Shown piece after piece: positions 6,116 through 14,653 of a DNA stretch of 64,000 bases. A program made the translations under genes and the position numbers. The stretch's first letter is position 1; each line of letters opens with the position of its first letter. This stretch comes from Streptomyces sp. NBC_00620 (GTDB lineage Bacteria; Actinomycetota; Actinomycetes; Streptomycetales; Streptomycetaceae): NCBI RefSeq assembly GCF_026341825.1, contig NZ_JAPENY010000003.1:868001-932000 (forward strand). Reading direction: 5' to 3'. The notes below the pieces were generated by a model, which saw only the letters and a list, made by a program, of their open reading frames with translations, was not told where the DNA came from and did no database searches.

Positions 6116-8239
6116 ATGCACATGGCGTCCTCCGGTGTGAAAGTGACGAATGTGACGACCACCGAGGAATCCGTGCCGCCCGCCGCAGAGGCGTCCGCGC
6201 CGCCGGTGCTGGACAAGCGGCGGCGCAATGTCGTCTTCGTGACGATCATGCTGGGCATGCTCCTCGCAGCCCTGGACCAGACGATCGTGGGCACCGCCCT
6301 GCCGACGATCGTGTCGGATCTCGGCGGCGCCGCGCACATGTCGTGGGTGGTCACGGCGTACCTGCTGGCGGAGACCGTCGCCACGGTGCTGGTCGGCAAG
6401 TTCGGTGATCTGTTCGGCCGCAAGGTGGTCTTCCAGGCCTCGGCGATCATCTTCATCACCGGTTCGTTCCTGTGCGGCCTCTCGCCGAACATGACGATGC
6501 TGATCCTCTGGCGAGCAGTCCAGGGCATCGGCGCCGGCGGCCTGATGGTCACCGCCATGGCCCTGATCGCGGATGTCATTCCGCTTCGGGAGCGTGGCAA
6601 GTACCAGGGCGCGATCGGTGCCGTCTTCGGTGTGGCCACCGTCATCGGGCCTCTGCTCGGCGGTCTGTTCACGGACCACCTGACCTGGCGCTGGGCCTTC
6701 TACGTCAACGTGCCCATCGCAATCGTCGTGGTCATCGCCGCGGCCCGCACCATCCCCGTCGTGAAGACGGCGATCCGCCCCGTCATCGACTATCTGGGCA
6801 TCGCCTTCGTCGCGATCGGCGCCAGCGCCCTGATCCTGGCTACGAGTTGGGGCGGCAACGAGTACGCCTGGGGTTCGGGCATGATCATCGGCCTGTTCGT
6901 GGGCGGTGTGATCGCGCTCGGCCTGTTCTGCTGGGTCGAGACACGCGCGGCCCAGCCGACGCTGCCGATGCGCCTGTTCGCCAACCCCGTCTTCACGGTG
7001 TGCTCGATCCTCAGTTTCATCGTGGGCTTCGCGATGCTCGGCGCGCTGACGTTCCTGCCGACGTATCTGCAGTACGTCGACGGCGACTCGGCCACGGTCT
7101 CCGGTATCCGCACGCTGCCCATGGTCATCGGCCTGCTCATCGCCTCGGTGTTCAGCGGCAATGTGGTCAGCAAGACCGGGCAGTACCGGATCTTCCCGAT
7201 CGTCGGCTCCCTGGTGATGGGCGTCGGCCTCTATCTGCTCTCCCTGATGGGACCGGACACCAGCGCCTGGCTGGCATCGCTGTACATGTTCGTGCTCGGC
7301 ACCGGGATCGGCCTGTGCATGCAGGTGCTGACGATCGCCGTGCAGAACACCGTGGCCTACTCCGACCTCGGCACGGCGACCTCCGGCGTCACCTTCTTCC
7401 GTACGCTGGGCAGTTCGTTCGGCACAGCCGTCTTCGGCACGATCTACACCAACATGCTGAAGACGAACCTCGCCGACGGGGTCGGCGAGGCCACCCGGAC
7501 CGGTGCGGCGGATCCGGCCGTGATCGCCCAGGCCTCGCAGAGCCCGGAAGGGCTGCACAAACTGCCGTCGGCCGCGGCCGAGCCCATCGTCAGGGCGTAC
7601 GCCGACACACTCCAGGCCGTCTTCCTCTGGACGGTCCCGGTCGCGGTCCTCGGCTTCATCGTGGCCCTGTTCCTCAAGCAGGTGCAGCTGCGCGACAGTG
7701 CGCGGATGGGCTCGACCGACATGGGCGAGGGCTTCGCGTCCCCGTCCAGCGCCGATTCGCGGCGGGTCCTGGAAGCCTCGGTGGGAAAGATCATCGGCAC
7801 TACTCGGCTGGAGACCGCGCGCCGCATCATCGCGGAGTCCGACACCCGCCTCGACATCGCCGGGGCGTGGGCCGTGATGCAGGTGGAGCTGTTCACCCGG
7901 ATGGTCGGCCATGCCAGTCTCGAGCTGATCTCCGCCCGGCGCCGAATGCCCCCGGAGGTCCTGGTCCCGGTCTTCGACCGCATGGTCCAGGAGGGCTACC
8001 TCACCCGTCACGGCTCACTCTTCTCGCACACCGCGGCGGGCGAGCGGGAGGCGCAGGTCATCGGCAATGCGTGGGGTTCCTGGCTCGCCGAGCGCGTGGA
8101 GCAGGACATCGGCCGCCCGTCCGGCGACGACCTGCGCGTCGCCGTCGACTCCATCGCCAAGCGTCTTCTGGTCGAGGACCTGACGACCGGCCTGCCGGCC
8201 AGCCGGAATCCGGAGCAGGCCTCCAGTACGTCGAGCTGA
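6116..8239 (+). CDS. DHA2-family (14-TM) drug:H+ exporter with C-terminal winged-helix domain
   Basis: A 707-residue protein. Residues of about 35-545 form an EmrB/QacA-type MFS transporter: LAALDQTIVGTALPTIVSDL in TM1, GKFGDLFGRK as motif A, and GVATVIGPLLGGLFTDHLTW for the motif C region. After the last TM (AVLGFIVALFLKQVQLRD) come about 150 cytoplasmic residues, with MQVELFTRMVGHASLELISA and VFDRMVQEGYLTRHGSLFSH, which look like a MarR-type winged helix. Similar exporter-plus-helix proteins occur in Streptomyces; whether the tail senses substrate is unknown. An alternative ATG lies 6 bases on. It is inserted between cobF and the convergent cobK. Confidence 0.9.
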   Translation: MHMASSGVKVTNVTTTEESVPPAAEASAPPVLDKRRRNVVFVTIMLGMLLAALDQTIVGTALPTIVSDLGGAAHMSWVVTAYLLAETVATVLVGKFGDLFGRKVVFQASAIIFITGSFLCGLSPNMTMLILWRAVQGIGAGGLMVTAMALIADVIPLRERGKYQGAIGAVFGVATVIGPLLGGLFTDHLTWRWAFYVNVPIAIVVVIAAARTIPVVKTAIRPVIDYLGIAFVAIGASALILATSWGGNEYAWGSGMIIGLFVGGVIALGLFCWVETRAAQPTLPMRLFANPVFTVCSILSFIVGFAMLGALTFLPTYLQYVDGDSATVSGIRTLPMVIGLLIASVFSGNVVSKTGQYRIFPIVGSLVMGVGLYLLSLMGPDTSAWLASLYMFVLGTGIGLCMQVLTIAVQNTVAYSDLGTATSGVTFFRTLGSSFGTAVFGTIYTNMLKTNLADGVGEATRTGAADPAVIAQASQSPEGLHKLPSAAAEPIVRAYADTLQAVFLWTVPVAVLGFIVALFLKQVQLRDSARMGSTDMGEGFASPSSADSRRVLEASVGKIIGTTRLETARRIIAESDTRLDIAGAWAVMQVELFTRMVGHASLELISARRRMPPEVLVPVFDRMVQEGYLTRHGSLFSHTAAGEREAQVIGNAWGSWLAERVEQDIGRPSGDDLRVAVDSIAKRLLVEDLTTGLPASRNPEQASSTSS

Positions 8240-8260
8240 CGGGTCAGGCACGCACGCCCG

Positions 8261-9007
8261 TCAGAGCGGGCCGAGGTCCAGCCGGGCCAGAGCCGACGCG
8301 ACGTCCGGGACCGGGTTCACGCCCTCCGGGAGAGGCGGGCGGCGTACGACGACCACGGGCAGCCCGAGGTCCCGTGCGGCCGTGAGCTTCGCCGCCGTCG
8401 CCGCTCCCCCGCTGTCCTTGGTCACCAGGACGTCGATGCGGTGCTCGCGCAGCAGCGTCCTCTCGCCGTCCACCGTGAACGGACCGCGCGCAAGCAGCAC
8501 CTCGACATCCCTGGGCAGCGGCGGCTCGGGCGCCTCCACCGACCGTACGAGAAAGTGGAGTCCGGGCAGCTCCGCGAAGGCCGCGAGTCCCAGGCGGCCC
8601 GTGGTGAGGAAGACGCGGCGGCCCAACTCCGGGAGCAGCGCGGCGGCTTCGGCGAGGGACGCCGTCGAATGCCACAGGTCACCGGGGCCCGGACGCCAGC
8701 CGGGGCGGCGCAGCACCACGGCCGGAACTTCCGTCGCGGCCGCCGCGAGCGCGGCGTTCGCCGTGATGCCCGCCGCGAACGGGTGCGTCGCGTCCACCAC
8801 GGCGTCCACGCGGTGCTCGCGCAGCCATCGCGCCAGCCCGTCCGCCCCGCCGAATCCGCCGATCCGTACGTCCCCTTCGAGCGAACCCGGCCGGGACACG
8901 CGCCCCGCCAGCGACGTGGTCACCCGCACACCCGGACAGGCAGCCAGCCGGGCGGCGAGTTCTCGCGCCTCGGTGGTGCCGCCGAGGATCAGGACGTGGG
9001 GGGACAT
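8261..9007 (-). CDS. cobK: Precorrin-6A reductase, CobK
   Basis: A 248-residue protein with the CobK/CbiJ pattern. It has HVLILGGTTEAREL at the N-terminus, then SLAGRVSRPGSLEGDVRIGG, VDAVVDATHPFAAGITANA (the THPFA signature), and VFLTTGRLGLAAFAEL. Near the C-terminus VLVTKDSGGAATAAKLTAAR completes the family motifs. It reduces precorrin-6A to precorrin-6B with NADPH, the step after CobF. The ATG start gives MSPHVLILGG. It converges on the MFS exporter with a 21-base gap. Confidence 0.94.
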   Translation of the reverse strand: MSPHVLILGGTTEARELAARLAACPGVRVTTSLAGRVSRPGSLEGDVRIGGFGGADGLARWLREHRVDAVVDATHPFAAGITANAALAAAATEVPAVVLRRPGWRPGPGDLWHSTASLAEAAALLPELGRRVFLTTGRLGLAAFAELPGLHFLVRSVEAPEPPLPRDVEVLLARGPFTVDGERTLLREHRIDVLVTKDSGGAATAAKLTAARDLGLPVVVVRRPPLPEGVNPVPDVASALARLDLGPL

Positions 9008-9086
9008 GGCGTCGAGCGTACGGAGGTTGGGGAGGGGGTTCGCGGGGCGGGTCCGGCAGGCAGTGTGTGCGACGGGCCTAAGCGGG

Positions 9087-9860
9087 TCAGCGCAGCAGCA
9101 GCTGCACTCCGCCCACCACCGTCGCCGCGATCACCAGCTGTTCGAAGAGCCGCTGGTTGATCCGGTTCACAGCCCATTTGCCGAGGACCGCACCCGGCAG
9201 GACGAAGGCGGCCAGTGCCGCGTCCAGCAGCAGTGAGTTCCCGTCGATCAGGCCGAGGCCGACGCTGAACGGCACCTTCGACACATTGACGATCAGGAAG
9301 AAGAAGGCGGACGTGCCGAGGAAACCGAGCTTCCTGAAGCCCGCCGACAGCAGGTACATGGACATCACCGGGCCGCCGGCGTTGGCGACCATCGTGGTGA
9401 AGCCGCCGAGCACGCCGTAGGAGCGGGCCTGGATCCGTCCCCTGCGTGTCGCCACGGAGTCGGGTTCCTCGTCCTTGTCGGCGGTCCGTCTGCGCCACAG
9501 CGTGACCGCCGCCATCAGCAGGAGGATCGCGCCGATCGAGGTCCGCACCACACCGTCGTCGGCCCACACCAGGAACAGCGTGCCGAAGACGACTCCCACG
9601 GCGACCGCCGGGAACAGCCGCCACAGCGTGGGCCAGTGGGCGTGGCGCCGGTAGGTGAGCACCGCGAGCACGTCCCCGACGATGAGGATGGGCAGCAGCA
9701 CCCCCGTCGAGGCGCGGGCGGGCAGCACGGCGGCGAAGATCGCCAGGCTGACCGTGTTGGCCCCGCTGACTGCAGTCTTCGAGAAGCCGACGAGCAGAGC
9801 CGCGGCGGCGAGAGCGGCGAACTCCCAGACGGATATGTGCCAGAGCGTCATCGTGTTCAT
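9087..9860 (-). CDS. TauE/SafE-family membrane transporter
   Basis: A 257-residue integral membrane protein with about eight hydrophobic segments. It has the two-repeat TauE/SafE pattern: AAALLVGFSKTAVSGANTVS in the first half and GGFTTMVANAGGPVMSMYLL in the second. Family members move sulfonates, sulfite or other small anions across the inner membrane; the substrate here cannot be read. I chose the ATG giving MNTMTLWHIS; an upstream ATG (MHGHSIGS) would add nine residues and neither has a strong ribosome site. It is downstream of cobK on the same strand but 79 bases apart at the far end. Confidence 0.88.
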   Translation of the reverse strand: MNTMTLWHISVWEFAALAAAALLVGFSKTAVSGANTVSLAIFAAVLPARASTGVLLPILIVGDVLAVLTYRRHAHWPTLWRLFPAVAVGVVFGTLFLVWADDGVVRTSIGAILLLMAAVTLWRRRTADKDEEPDSVATRRGRIQARSYGVLGGFTTMVANAGGPVMSMYLLSAGFRKLGFLGTSAFFFLIVNVSKVPFSVGLGLIDGNSLLLDAALAAFVLPGAVLGKWAVNRINQRLFEQLVIAATVVGGVQLLLR

Positions 9861-10069
9861 GCGGGAACCGATGCTATGCCCATGCATCTCGCGCGCGTAA
9901 GGACCGTCTCGCCCATTGGCCCCTGGGGCACCGTCGGACCGCAGATGGATGCGGCGCCACCCTCATCGGCTCTTCGCGGGCCACACGCGTACACGCCTCA
10001 GGCAAAAAACGCGCCGGCCGGCCGCAGCCCGCCGCCGATGCGCAGAACCGTACGCCGTGACTTCCGGCG

Positions 10070-10636
10070 TCAGGACTTCCCCGCCGCCGCACCCCCGGGG
10101 CACGAATCGCCGCCCACAAGTCCCAACGTGGCGAAGGCGCCCGCGAACGACGCGAAGCCCTCCTCCCCCAGCGGTTCCACGACGCGGCGGCGCACCGAGT
10201 CCGCGAACACCCTGGCCGTGGCCGTGGCGGTCTCGCGGCCCTGCGGCGTCAGCGCGGCGTACGTCACCCTGCGGTCCGAGCTCGACGGCCGGCGTTCGAC
10301 GAGCCCGGCTTCGGCCAGCCGGTCGACCACTCCCGTCGTGCCCGCGGTGGAGAAACCCAGTGTCTGGGCGAGCAGCCGCATCGGGGCCGCCTGCTCCGGA
10401 GCGGTGGCCAGGAAGCAGAGCACTTCGAGCAATGACGGCGGCAGTCCGACCTCGCGCTGCGCATCGCCGAGGAGCTGGTCCGTGAGCTCCCGGAATCCGG
10501 TCGCCAGAGAGTTCCAGCGCTGGAGCAGCTCAGCCTCCTCGGCACTGGGGCACCCGTCCGCGGCCGCGGCCGCACTGGGGCACTCGGCCGCGGCAGCCCA
10601 CTCGATCCGCCCCGCTGTCTGCTGGGACTCCCCCAT
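10070..10636 (-). CDS. MarR-family transcriptional regulator
   Basis: A 188-residue regulator. The winged helix spans about residues 50-140: LPPSLLEVLCFLATAPEQAA, then MRLLAQTLGFSTAGTTGVVD as the recognition helix, and RRPSSSDRRVTYAALTPQGR as the wing. The first 35 residues contain a small duplication (CPSAAAAADG, then CPSAEEAELL). I prefer the ATG preceded by GGGAG; a GTG nine codons upstream with AGAGGG is also possible. It is divergent from a YceI-family gene, and the shared spacer holds a palindromic site likely bound by this protein. Confidence 0.9.
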   Translation of the reverse strand: MGESQQTAGRIEWAAAAECPSAAAAADGCPSAEEAELLQRWNSLATGFRELTDQLLGDAQREVGLPPSLLEVLCFLATAPEQAAPMRLLAQTLGFSTAGTTGVVDRLAEAGLVERRPSSSDRRVTYAALTPQGRETATATARVFADSVRRRVVEPLGEEGFASFAGAFATLGLVGGDSCPGGAAAGKS

Positions 10637-10695
10637 GTACTGGCTCCCGTCGCCCGGTCCCACATCCTGACCCTCTTGTCGAGAATACCCCGGCG

Positions 10696-10725
10696 AGCTA
10701 TTATCTCGCTAACTACCTAATAGCT
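10696..10725. promoter_or_regulatory. Palindromic operator in the MarR/YceI divergent promoter
   Basis: AGCTATTA (10696-10703) and TAATAGCT (10718-10725) are exact inverted repeats. Overlapping them, GCGAG (10693-10697) and CTCGC (10705-10709) form another dyad. The AT-rich block stands out from the GC-rich surroundings. The position between divergent marR and yceI genes suggests autoregulation and control of yceI. Confidence 0.6.
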
Positions 10726-10854
10726 GGCAATATATTGATTCTTCAAGCGGCTGGCTCGCTCAGCAGCATGCGTTCCGGCGCACGGACCGCCGCCGATCTC
10801 CCACGGATCACCGTCGACTCCCCCCAGAAACGCTCACGAAAGGCACGACCGATC

Positions 10855-11406
10855 ATGTCCAACACCACCTCGAACTCCCGCTCCTCCGGTTCGCTCACGG
10901 ACGTCGGCCCGGGCCGCTGGACACTCGATGCGGCCGGTACGTCGGTCCGCATCCAGCACAGGACGATCTGGGGCCTCGTCAATGTCAAGGGCGTGTTCAC
11001 CAAGGTGAGCGGCGAGGGCGAGGTACTCGCCGGGGGCGGTGCGCACGGCAGTATCACGATCGACGCCGCTTCCCTGGACACCAAGAACGCCAAGCGCGAC
11101 AAGCACCTGCGCTCCGCGGACCTCTTCGACGTCGACAAGCACCCCTCGATCGTCTTCACCGCCACCGGTGTCACCCCGGCCGGCAACGGCACCGCCCAGG
11201 TCACCGGCGAGCTGACCGTGCTCGGCGTGAGCCACGCGCTCTCCTTCACCGCGGAGGCCTCCGAGGTCTCGGCGGACGCGGTCACCCTCACCGCTGAAGT
11301 CCAGGTGGACCGCAAGGAGTTCGGCATGACCTGGAACCAGGCCAACATGCTCAAACCCCTGACGTTCGTCACGATAGCCGCGCGCTTCACCCGTCGGTCC
11401 GCCTGA
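10855..11406 (+). CDS. YceI-family lipid-binding-like protein
   Basis: A 183-residue protein with the YceI beta-barrel pattern. It has GPGRWTLDAAGTSVRIQHRT at the N-terminus, TIDAASLDTKNAKRDKHLRS and ADLFDVDKHPSIVFTATGV in the middle, and GELTVLGVSHALSFTAEASE towards the end. YceI proteins bind polyisoprenoid or other amphiphilic ligands in a lipocalin-like barrel. There is no signal peptide, so it is probably cytoplasmic. The ATG start has AAAGG upstream. It is divergent from and probably controlled by the MarR gene. Confidence 0.92.
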   Translation: MSNTTSNSRSSGSLTDVGPGRWTLDAAGTSVRIQHRTIWGLVNVKGVFTKVSGEGEVLAGGGAHGSITIDAASLDTKNAKRDKHLRSADLFDVDKHPSIVFTATGVTPAGNGTAQVTGELTVLGVSHALSFTAEASEVSADAVTLTAEVQVDRKEFGMTWNQANMLKPLTFVTIAARFTRRSA

Positions 11407-11503
11407 CGCGGCCCACCCAAACCCCGGGGACACCACCGAGAGCGGAGTGTGGAGGCCCCGGACCGCACCCGACCCGTGGGGACGGGGTGAGGGCGCGGAA
11501 ACC

Positions 11504-11556
11504 AGGCCCCGGCGGCGATCTTCTGTCACCCCTTCAGAAGATCGCCGCCGGGGCCT
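11504..11556. terminator. 22-bp perfect hairpin downstream of yceI
   Basis: The arms at 11504-11525 and 11535-11556 are exact reverse complements of 22 bases (AGGCCCCGGCGGCGATCTTC plus TG). The loop TCACCCCTT has 9 bases. It lies about 100 bases after the yceI stop and has no U-run. It would be a very strong terminator, though the length is unusual for one and a transposon-end origin is possible. Confidence 0.65.
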
Positions 11557-11648
11557 CCGTCATGGGAGGACGGGGCAGGGCGGGGATCCGTGCGGTACCC
11601 ATCACTCTCCTCCACGACGGCGGCTTGGAGTCGCTCACCGGACCGAAA

Positions 11649-11664
11649 TAGAAACCGGTCACTG
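11649..11664. promoter_or_regulatory. LacI-type operator, weak copy (site 1)
   Basis: TAGAAACCGGTCACTG matches the left half and centre of the 16-bp palindrome shared by this locus (TAGARAMCGGTTNCTA) but diverges at the right end. It is probably a weak or auxiliary site. Confidence 0.5.
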
Positions 11665-11768
11665 TAGGACGATCAGCAAATCCAGCCCCTCGCGCTGCGA
11701 AACTACCTGACCACAGGCCCCATTTGACGTACCCGGCCATTGACCCTCTCGTCGAGCGGCACCTACCG

Positions 11769-11784
11769 TAGAGAACGGTTGCTA
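11769..11784. promoter_or_regulatory. LacI-type operator (site 2), upstream of the regulator gene
   Basis: TAGAGAACGGTTGCTA is a near-palindrome with the central CG typical of LacI-family sites. It matches the two sites in front of the ABC importer, so the regulator probably controls its own gene. Confidence 0.65.
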
Positions 11785-11948
11785 TCACCCACCAGGTCGA
11801 CCACATGGAACTGGAACGCGCCGCATGACCCCGGCCGCAACAAGGCCGCGGGTCGCCCTGCCGGAGCCGTCTCGGCCGTACTCCCGCAGGTGGCACGCCG
11901 TTAAGGTGAGCGTCTACGCAGGTGCACGGGGTGGAGGGAAGTAAAACG

Positions 11949-13013
11949 GTGGACAAGAACGCGGCGGCCTCACCCCACGGCGATGCCTCGACGGTCAGGG
12001 ATGTCGCCGCGCGGGCGGGAGTGTCGGCGTCCACGGTCTCCCGTGTGCTCGGTGGCACCTACCCGGTGGCCAAGGCCACCCGCGCCAGGGTCCTCAAGGC
12101 CATGCGCGAGCTCGACTATGTGGTCAACGCACACGCCCGGGCCCTTGGCGGCTCGACCAACAAGACCGTGGCGTTCGTCGTCGACGATGTCACCGGGCCG
12201 TTCTACGCCTATATCGCCCGGGGCGTGGAGGAGCAGGCGTCCGCCGAGAGCAGGCTCTGCATGCTGTGCACCACGCACGGCGATCCGCAGCGCGTCCTCG
12301 CCGTCGTCGAGACGATGCGCGAACAGCGCGCCGACGCCGTGATCGTGGTGGGCGGCGCGTGGGACGACAAGGCCTACCACGACCGCATGACGCACTTCGC
12401 GCACGCGCTGGACCGGGCGGGCTCACGACTCGTTCTCATCGGCCGGCCACCGCTCGGCCCGGGCGTGCCCGCCACCGTCGTGGACTACGACAACGAGGGC
12501 GGCGCCTTCGCCATGACGACCCATCTGCTGAGCTCGGGCCACCGGCGGGTCGCCTATCTGGGGCGGGTGCCGGGTCTGTCCACCAGCAGCCAGCGCATCA
12601 GCGGCTTCACCCGGGCGCACGAGATGCTCGGCCTCGAACTCGACCCGAAGCTGATCGTGGACGGCATCTTCACCCGTAGCTTCGGCTACCGGGGAATGCG
12701 TGAACTCCTCGCGTCCGGCATGGAGTTCAGCGCGGTCTTCGCGGGCACCGACATGGTCGCCGCGGGTGCCCTCCAGGCGCTGCGCGAGGCCGGCGTGCGA
12801 GTGCCGGACGACATCGCGCTGGCGGGCTACGACGACATCCCGACCGCCATCGACGTGTGTCCGACTCTGACCACGGTCCACGTGCCCTCCGAGGAACTCG
12901 GCCGCACCGCCGTCCGGTTGGCGCTGCACCGCGAGGAGTTCCCGGAACGGCAGCACCAGGTGCTCGGTACGCATGTCGTCATACGGGAATCGACTCGGCG
13001 GCCCGTCCGCTGA
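11949..13013 (+). CDS. LacI-family transcriptional regulator
   Basis: A 354-residue repressor. The N-terminal helix-turn-helix is at about residues 14-60: STVRDVAARAGVSASTVSRV and LGGTYPVAKATRARVLKAMR. The sugar-binding domain follows: VAFVVDDVTGPFYAYIARGV, GHRRVAYLGRVPGLSTSSQR, and VPDDIALAGYDDIPTAIDV near the end. I chose the GTG ten bases after GGAGGG; an upstream in-frame GTG would add nine residues. Two copies of a 16-bp palindrome lie upstream of this gene and two before the adjacent ABC importer, so it likely represses both until an oligosaccharide or sugar acid binds. Confidence 0.95.
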   Translation: MDKNAAASPHGDASTVRDVAARAGVSASTVSRVLGGTYPVAKATRARVLKAMRELDYVVNAHARALGGSTNKTVAFVVDDVTGPFYAYIARGVEEQASAESRLCMLCTTHGDPQRVLAVVETMREQRADAVIVVGGAWDDKAYHDRMTHFAHALDRAGSRLVLIGRPPLGPGVPATVVDYDNEGGAFAMTTHLLSSGHRRVAYLGRVPGLSTSSQRISGFTRAHEMLGLELDPKLIVDGIFTRSFGYRGMRELLASGMEFSAVFAGTDMVAAGALQALREAGVRVPDDIALAGYDDIPTAIDVCPTLTTVHVPSEELGRTAVRLALHREEFPERQHQVLGTHVVIRESTRRPVR

Positions 13014-13032
13014 CCGCACGTACATCCCACCC

Positions 13033-13068
13033 GGGGTGCCTCCCGCGCGAGCGCGTGGGAGGCACCCC
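13033..13068. terminator. Terminator after the LacI regulator gene
   Basis: GGGGTGCCTCCC (13033-13044) pairs exactly with GGGAGGCACCCC (13057-13068) around a GC-rich loop and is followed by TTTCC. It begins 20 bases after the regulator's stop codon. Confidence 0.75.
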
Positions 13069-13093
13069 TTTCCGCTGTTCACCCGCCCCTTTC

Positions 13094-13109
13094 TAGAAAA
13101 CGGTTCCTA
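13094..13109. promoter_or_regulatory. LacI-type operator (site 3)
   Basis: TAGAAAACGGTTCCTA, flanked by TC and GC, is the best copy of the locus-specific palindrome. It lies about 210 bases upstream of the solute-binding protein gene. Confidence 0.7.
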
Positions 13110-13235
13110 GCCGACGGAGCGCCGGTCCCCGATGTCGCCTGTTCGAAATGCCGTGCATACAGGGGGCATTCACTGCGAACAGAAGATTTCCGCGTACGAC
13201 GTCTTGTCCGACGAGTGGCACGGCCCTAGCTTCCG

Positions 13236-13251
13236 TAGAGACCGATTTCTA
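13236..13251. promoter_or_regulatory. LacI-type operator (site 4), proximal to the ABC importer
   Basis: TAGAGACCGATTTCTA matches the palindrome at 13 or more positions. It lies 67 bases before the solute-binding protein start, where repressor binding would block transcription of the importer operon. Confidence 0.7.
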
Positions 13252-13317
13252 TCCGTCGCTCAGGCGGGGCCGGGAAGCGGATCGCCACGCCATGCCCAAA
13301 ATCCGAGGAGGACCCTC

Positions 13318-14649
13318 ATGAACCGCAAGCAGGGCAGAGTGGCCGCTGCGACCGCAGTGGCGCTCTCCGTCGTCCTGGCCGGCTGCGGCAGCGGCGGTGA
13401 CGACGCGGACGCCGAGGACAAGGGGCCGGTCACCATCGAGATGTGGAGCTGGCGGGAGAACAGGGTCGTCGACCCCATCGTCAAGAAGTTCAACGCGACC
13501 CACGCCGGCATCAAGCTGAAGTTCGTGAAGCAGGCCGACAACACCAGCGCGGCCGCCAACCTGCGCAATGCCGTCGCGGCCGGCAAGGGTGTGCCGTGCC
13601 TGGTGCAGAACTGGGACGCCGAGGCGCCCAGCGTCGCCGCCGAAGGGCTGGCCGCGGACGTCACGGAGTACATCGAGCCGTACGTCGAGAAGGGGGTCTT
13701 CAACGAGTCGGCGCTCGCGTCGGCCCAGGTGAACGGGAAGTACTACGGCATACCCAGCGGCGCCGAGCCGTCGTTCATGATCGTGAACAAGGCGGTCTAC
13801 GACAAGTACGGCGTCGCGGTCCCCAAGACCTGGGACGAGGTCATCGCCGCCGGCAAGGAGCTGAAGAAGCACGGCGTCTACATCATGAACATGGCCGGAG
13901 AGGACCCGTCCACCCTGGTCGGTCTGGTCCAGCAGGCCGGCGGCACCTGGTACAAGATCAACGGCGACAGCTGGCACGTCGACTTCCTGTCCCCCGAGTC
14001 GCTGAAGGCCGCCGACGTCATCCAGCGGCTGGTCGACAACAACCTGGTGGCGAACCAGACGTACATGGACAAGCCCGCGCTGATCAACTACTTCGACTCG
14101 GGCAAGATGGTCTCCCTGATGACCCAGGTCTGGCAGCTGGGCGCCTACGAAATCGACTACAAGAAGTCGCTGGGCGACTGGCAGCCGGTCGATCTGCCGC
14201 AGTTCTCCGACGCGACACGGTTCACGACGATGGCGCACGGCAGGCCCGAGTTCGTCCCCAAGGGCTGCGCGCACCTGAAGGAAGCGGTGGAGGCCGGGAT
14301 CTGGAAGTCGACCAGCAAGGACGCGATCGACGCCTCTTACGACCCCAAGACCAAGTCGTACCCATGGCCGAGCACCATTGCCGACCCGTCGCCGTGGATC
14401 GACTCGGCGGTGCCCGACAAGCTCTTCGGCCCGCGCAAGTCGGAGGCCAAGGGCGTGATCCAGAAGGCCGTCGAGGGCGGTCAGGACACCTGGGTGGTCG
14501 GGCCGAACTACACCGGTGTCTTCGCCGAACTCCAGGACCAGTGGGCCAAGGTCGCCGCCAAGAAGATCACCATGCGTGAAGCCCTTGAGCACATGCAGGA
14601 GTTCACCGTCGACGACCTGAAGTCGAAGAACATCAACGTCGAAGGCTGA
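13318..14649 (+). CDS. ABC-importer extracellular solute-binding lipoprotein (carbohydrate type)
   Basis: A 443-residue family 1 solute-binding protein. The signal peptide ends in the lipobox LAGC with the lipid-modified Cys at residue 23. The mature protein has VTIEMWSWRENRVVDPIVKK, YYGIPSGAEPSFMIVNKAVY and YGVAVPKTWDEVIAAGKELK, all typical of sugar-binding members. The ATG is preceded by GAGGAGGAC. It is the first gene of a four-gene run with two permeases and a large exported protein, under two LacI operators. No ATPase gene is present; such importers in Streptomyces usually share an MsiK-type ATPase encoded elsewhere. Confidence 0.94.
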   Translation: MNRKQGRVAAATAVALSVVLAGCGSGGDDADAEDKGPVTIEMWSWRENRVVDPIVKKFNATHAGIKLKFVKQADNTSAAANLRNAVAAGKGVPCLVQNWDAEAPSVAAEGLAADVTEYIEPYVEKGVFNESALASAQVNGKYYGIPSGAEPSFMIVNKAVYDKYGVAVPKTWDEVIAAGKELKKHGVYIMNMAGEDPSTLVGLVQQAGGTWYKINGDSWHVDFLSPESLKAADVIQRLVDNNLVANQTYMDKPALINYFDSGKMVSLMTQVWQLGAYEIDYKKSLGDWQPVDLPQFSDATRFTTMAHGRPEFVPKGCAHLKEAVEAGIWKSTSKDAIDASYDPKTKSYPWPSTIADPSPWIDSAVPDKLFGPRKSEAKGVIQKAVEGGQDTWVVGPNYTGVFAELQDQWAKVAAKKITMREALEHMQEFTVDDLKSKNINVEG

Positions 14650-14653
14650 TCAC

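Larger units (their letters stand above)
11557..11948. other. Gene-free promoter region upstream of the LacI regulator
   Basis: I see no coding frame with a start, ribosome site and plausible product. The stretch is less GC-rich than its surroundings and contains two copies of the 16-bp operator described separately. The promoter of the LacI gene must lie here, and GGAGGG at 11933-11938 is its ribosome binding site. Confidence 0.5.

Noticed and set aside
6068..8011. A 647-codon minus-strand open frame over the MFS exporter gene
   Set aside because: The translation is Asp/His/Arg-rich without hydrophobic order, typical of an antisense shadow.
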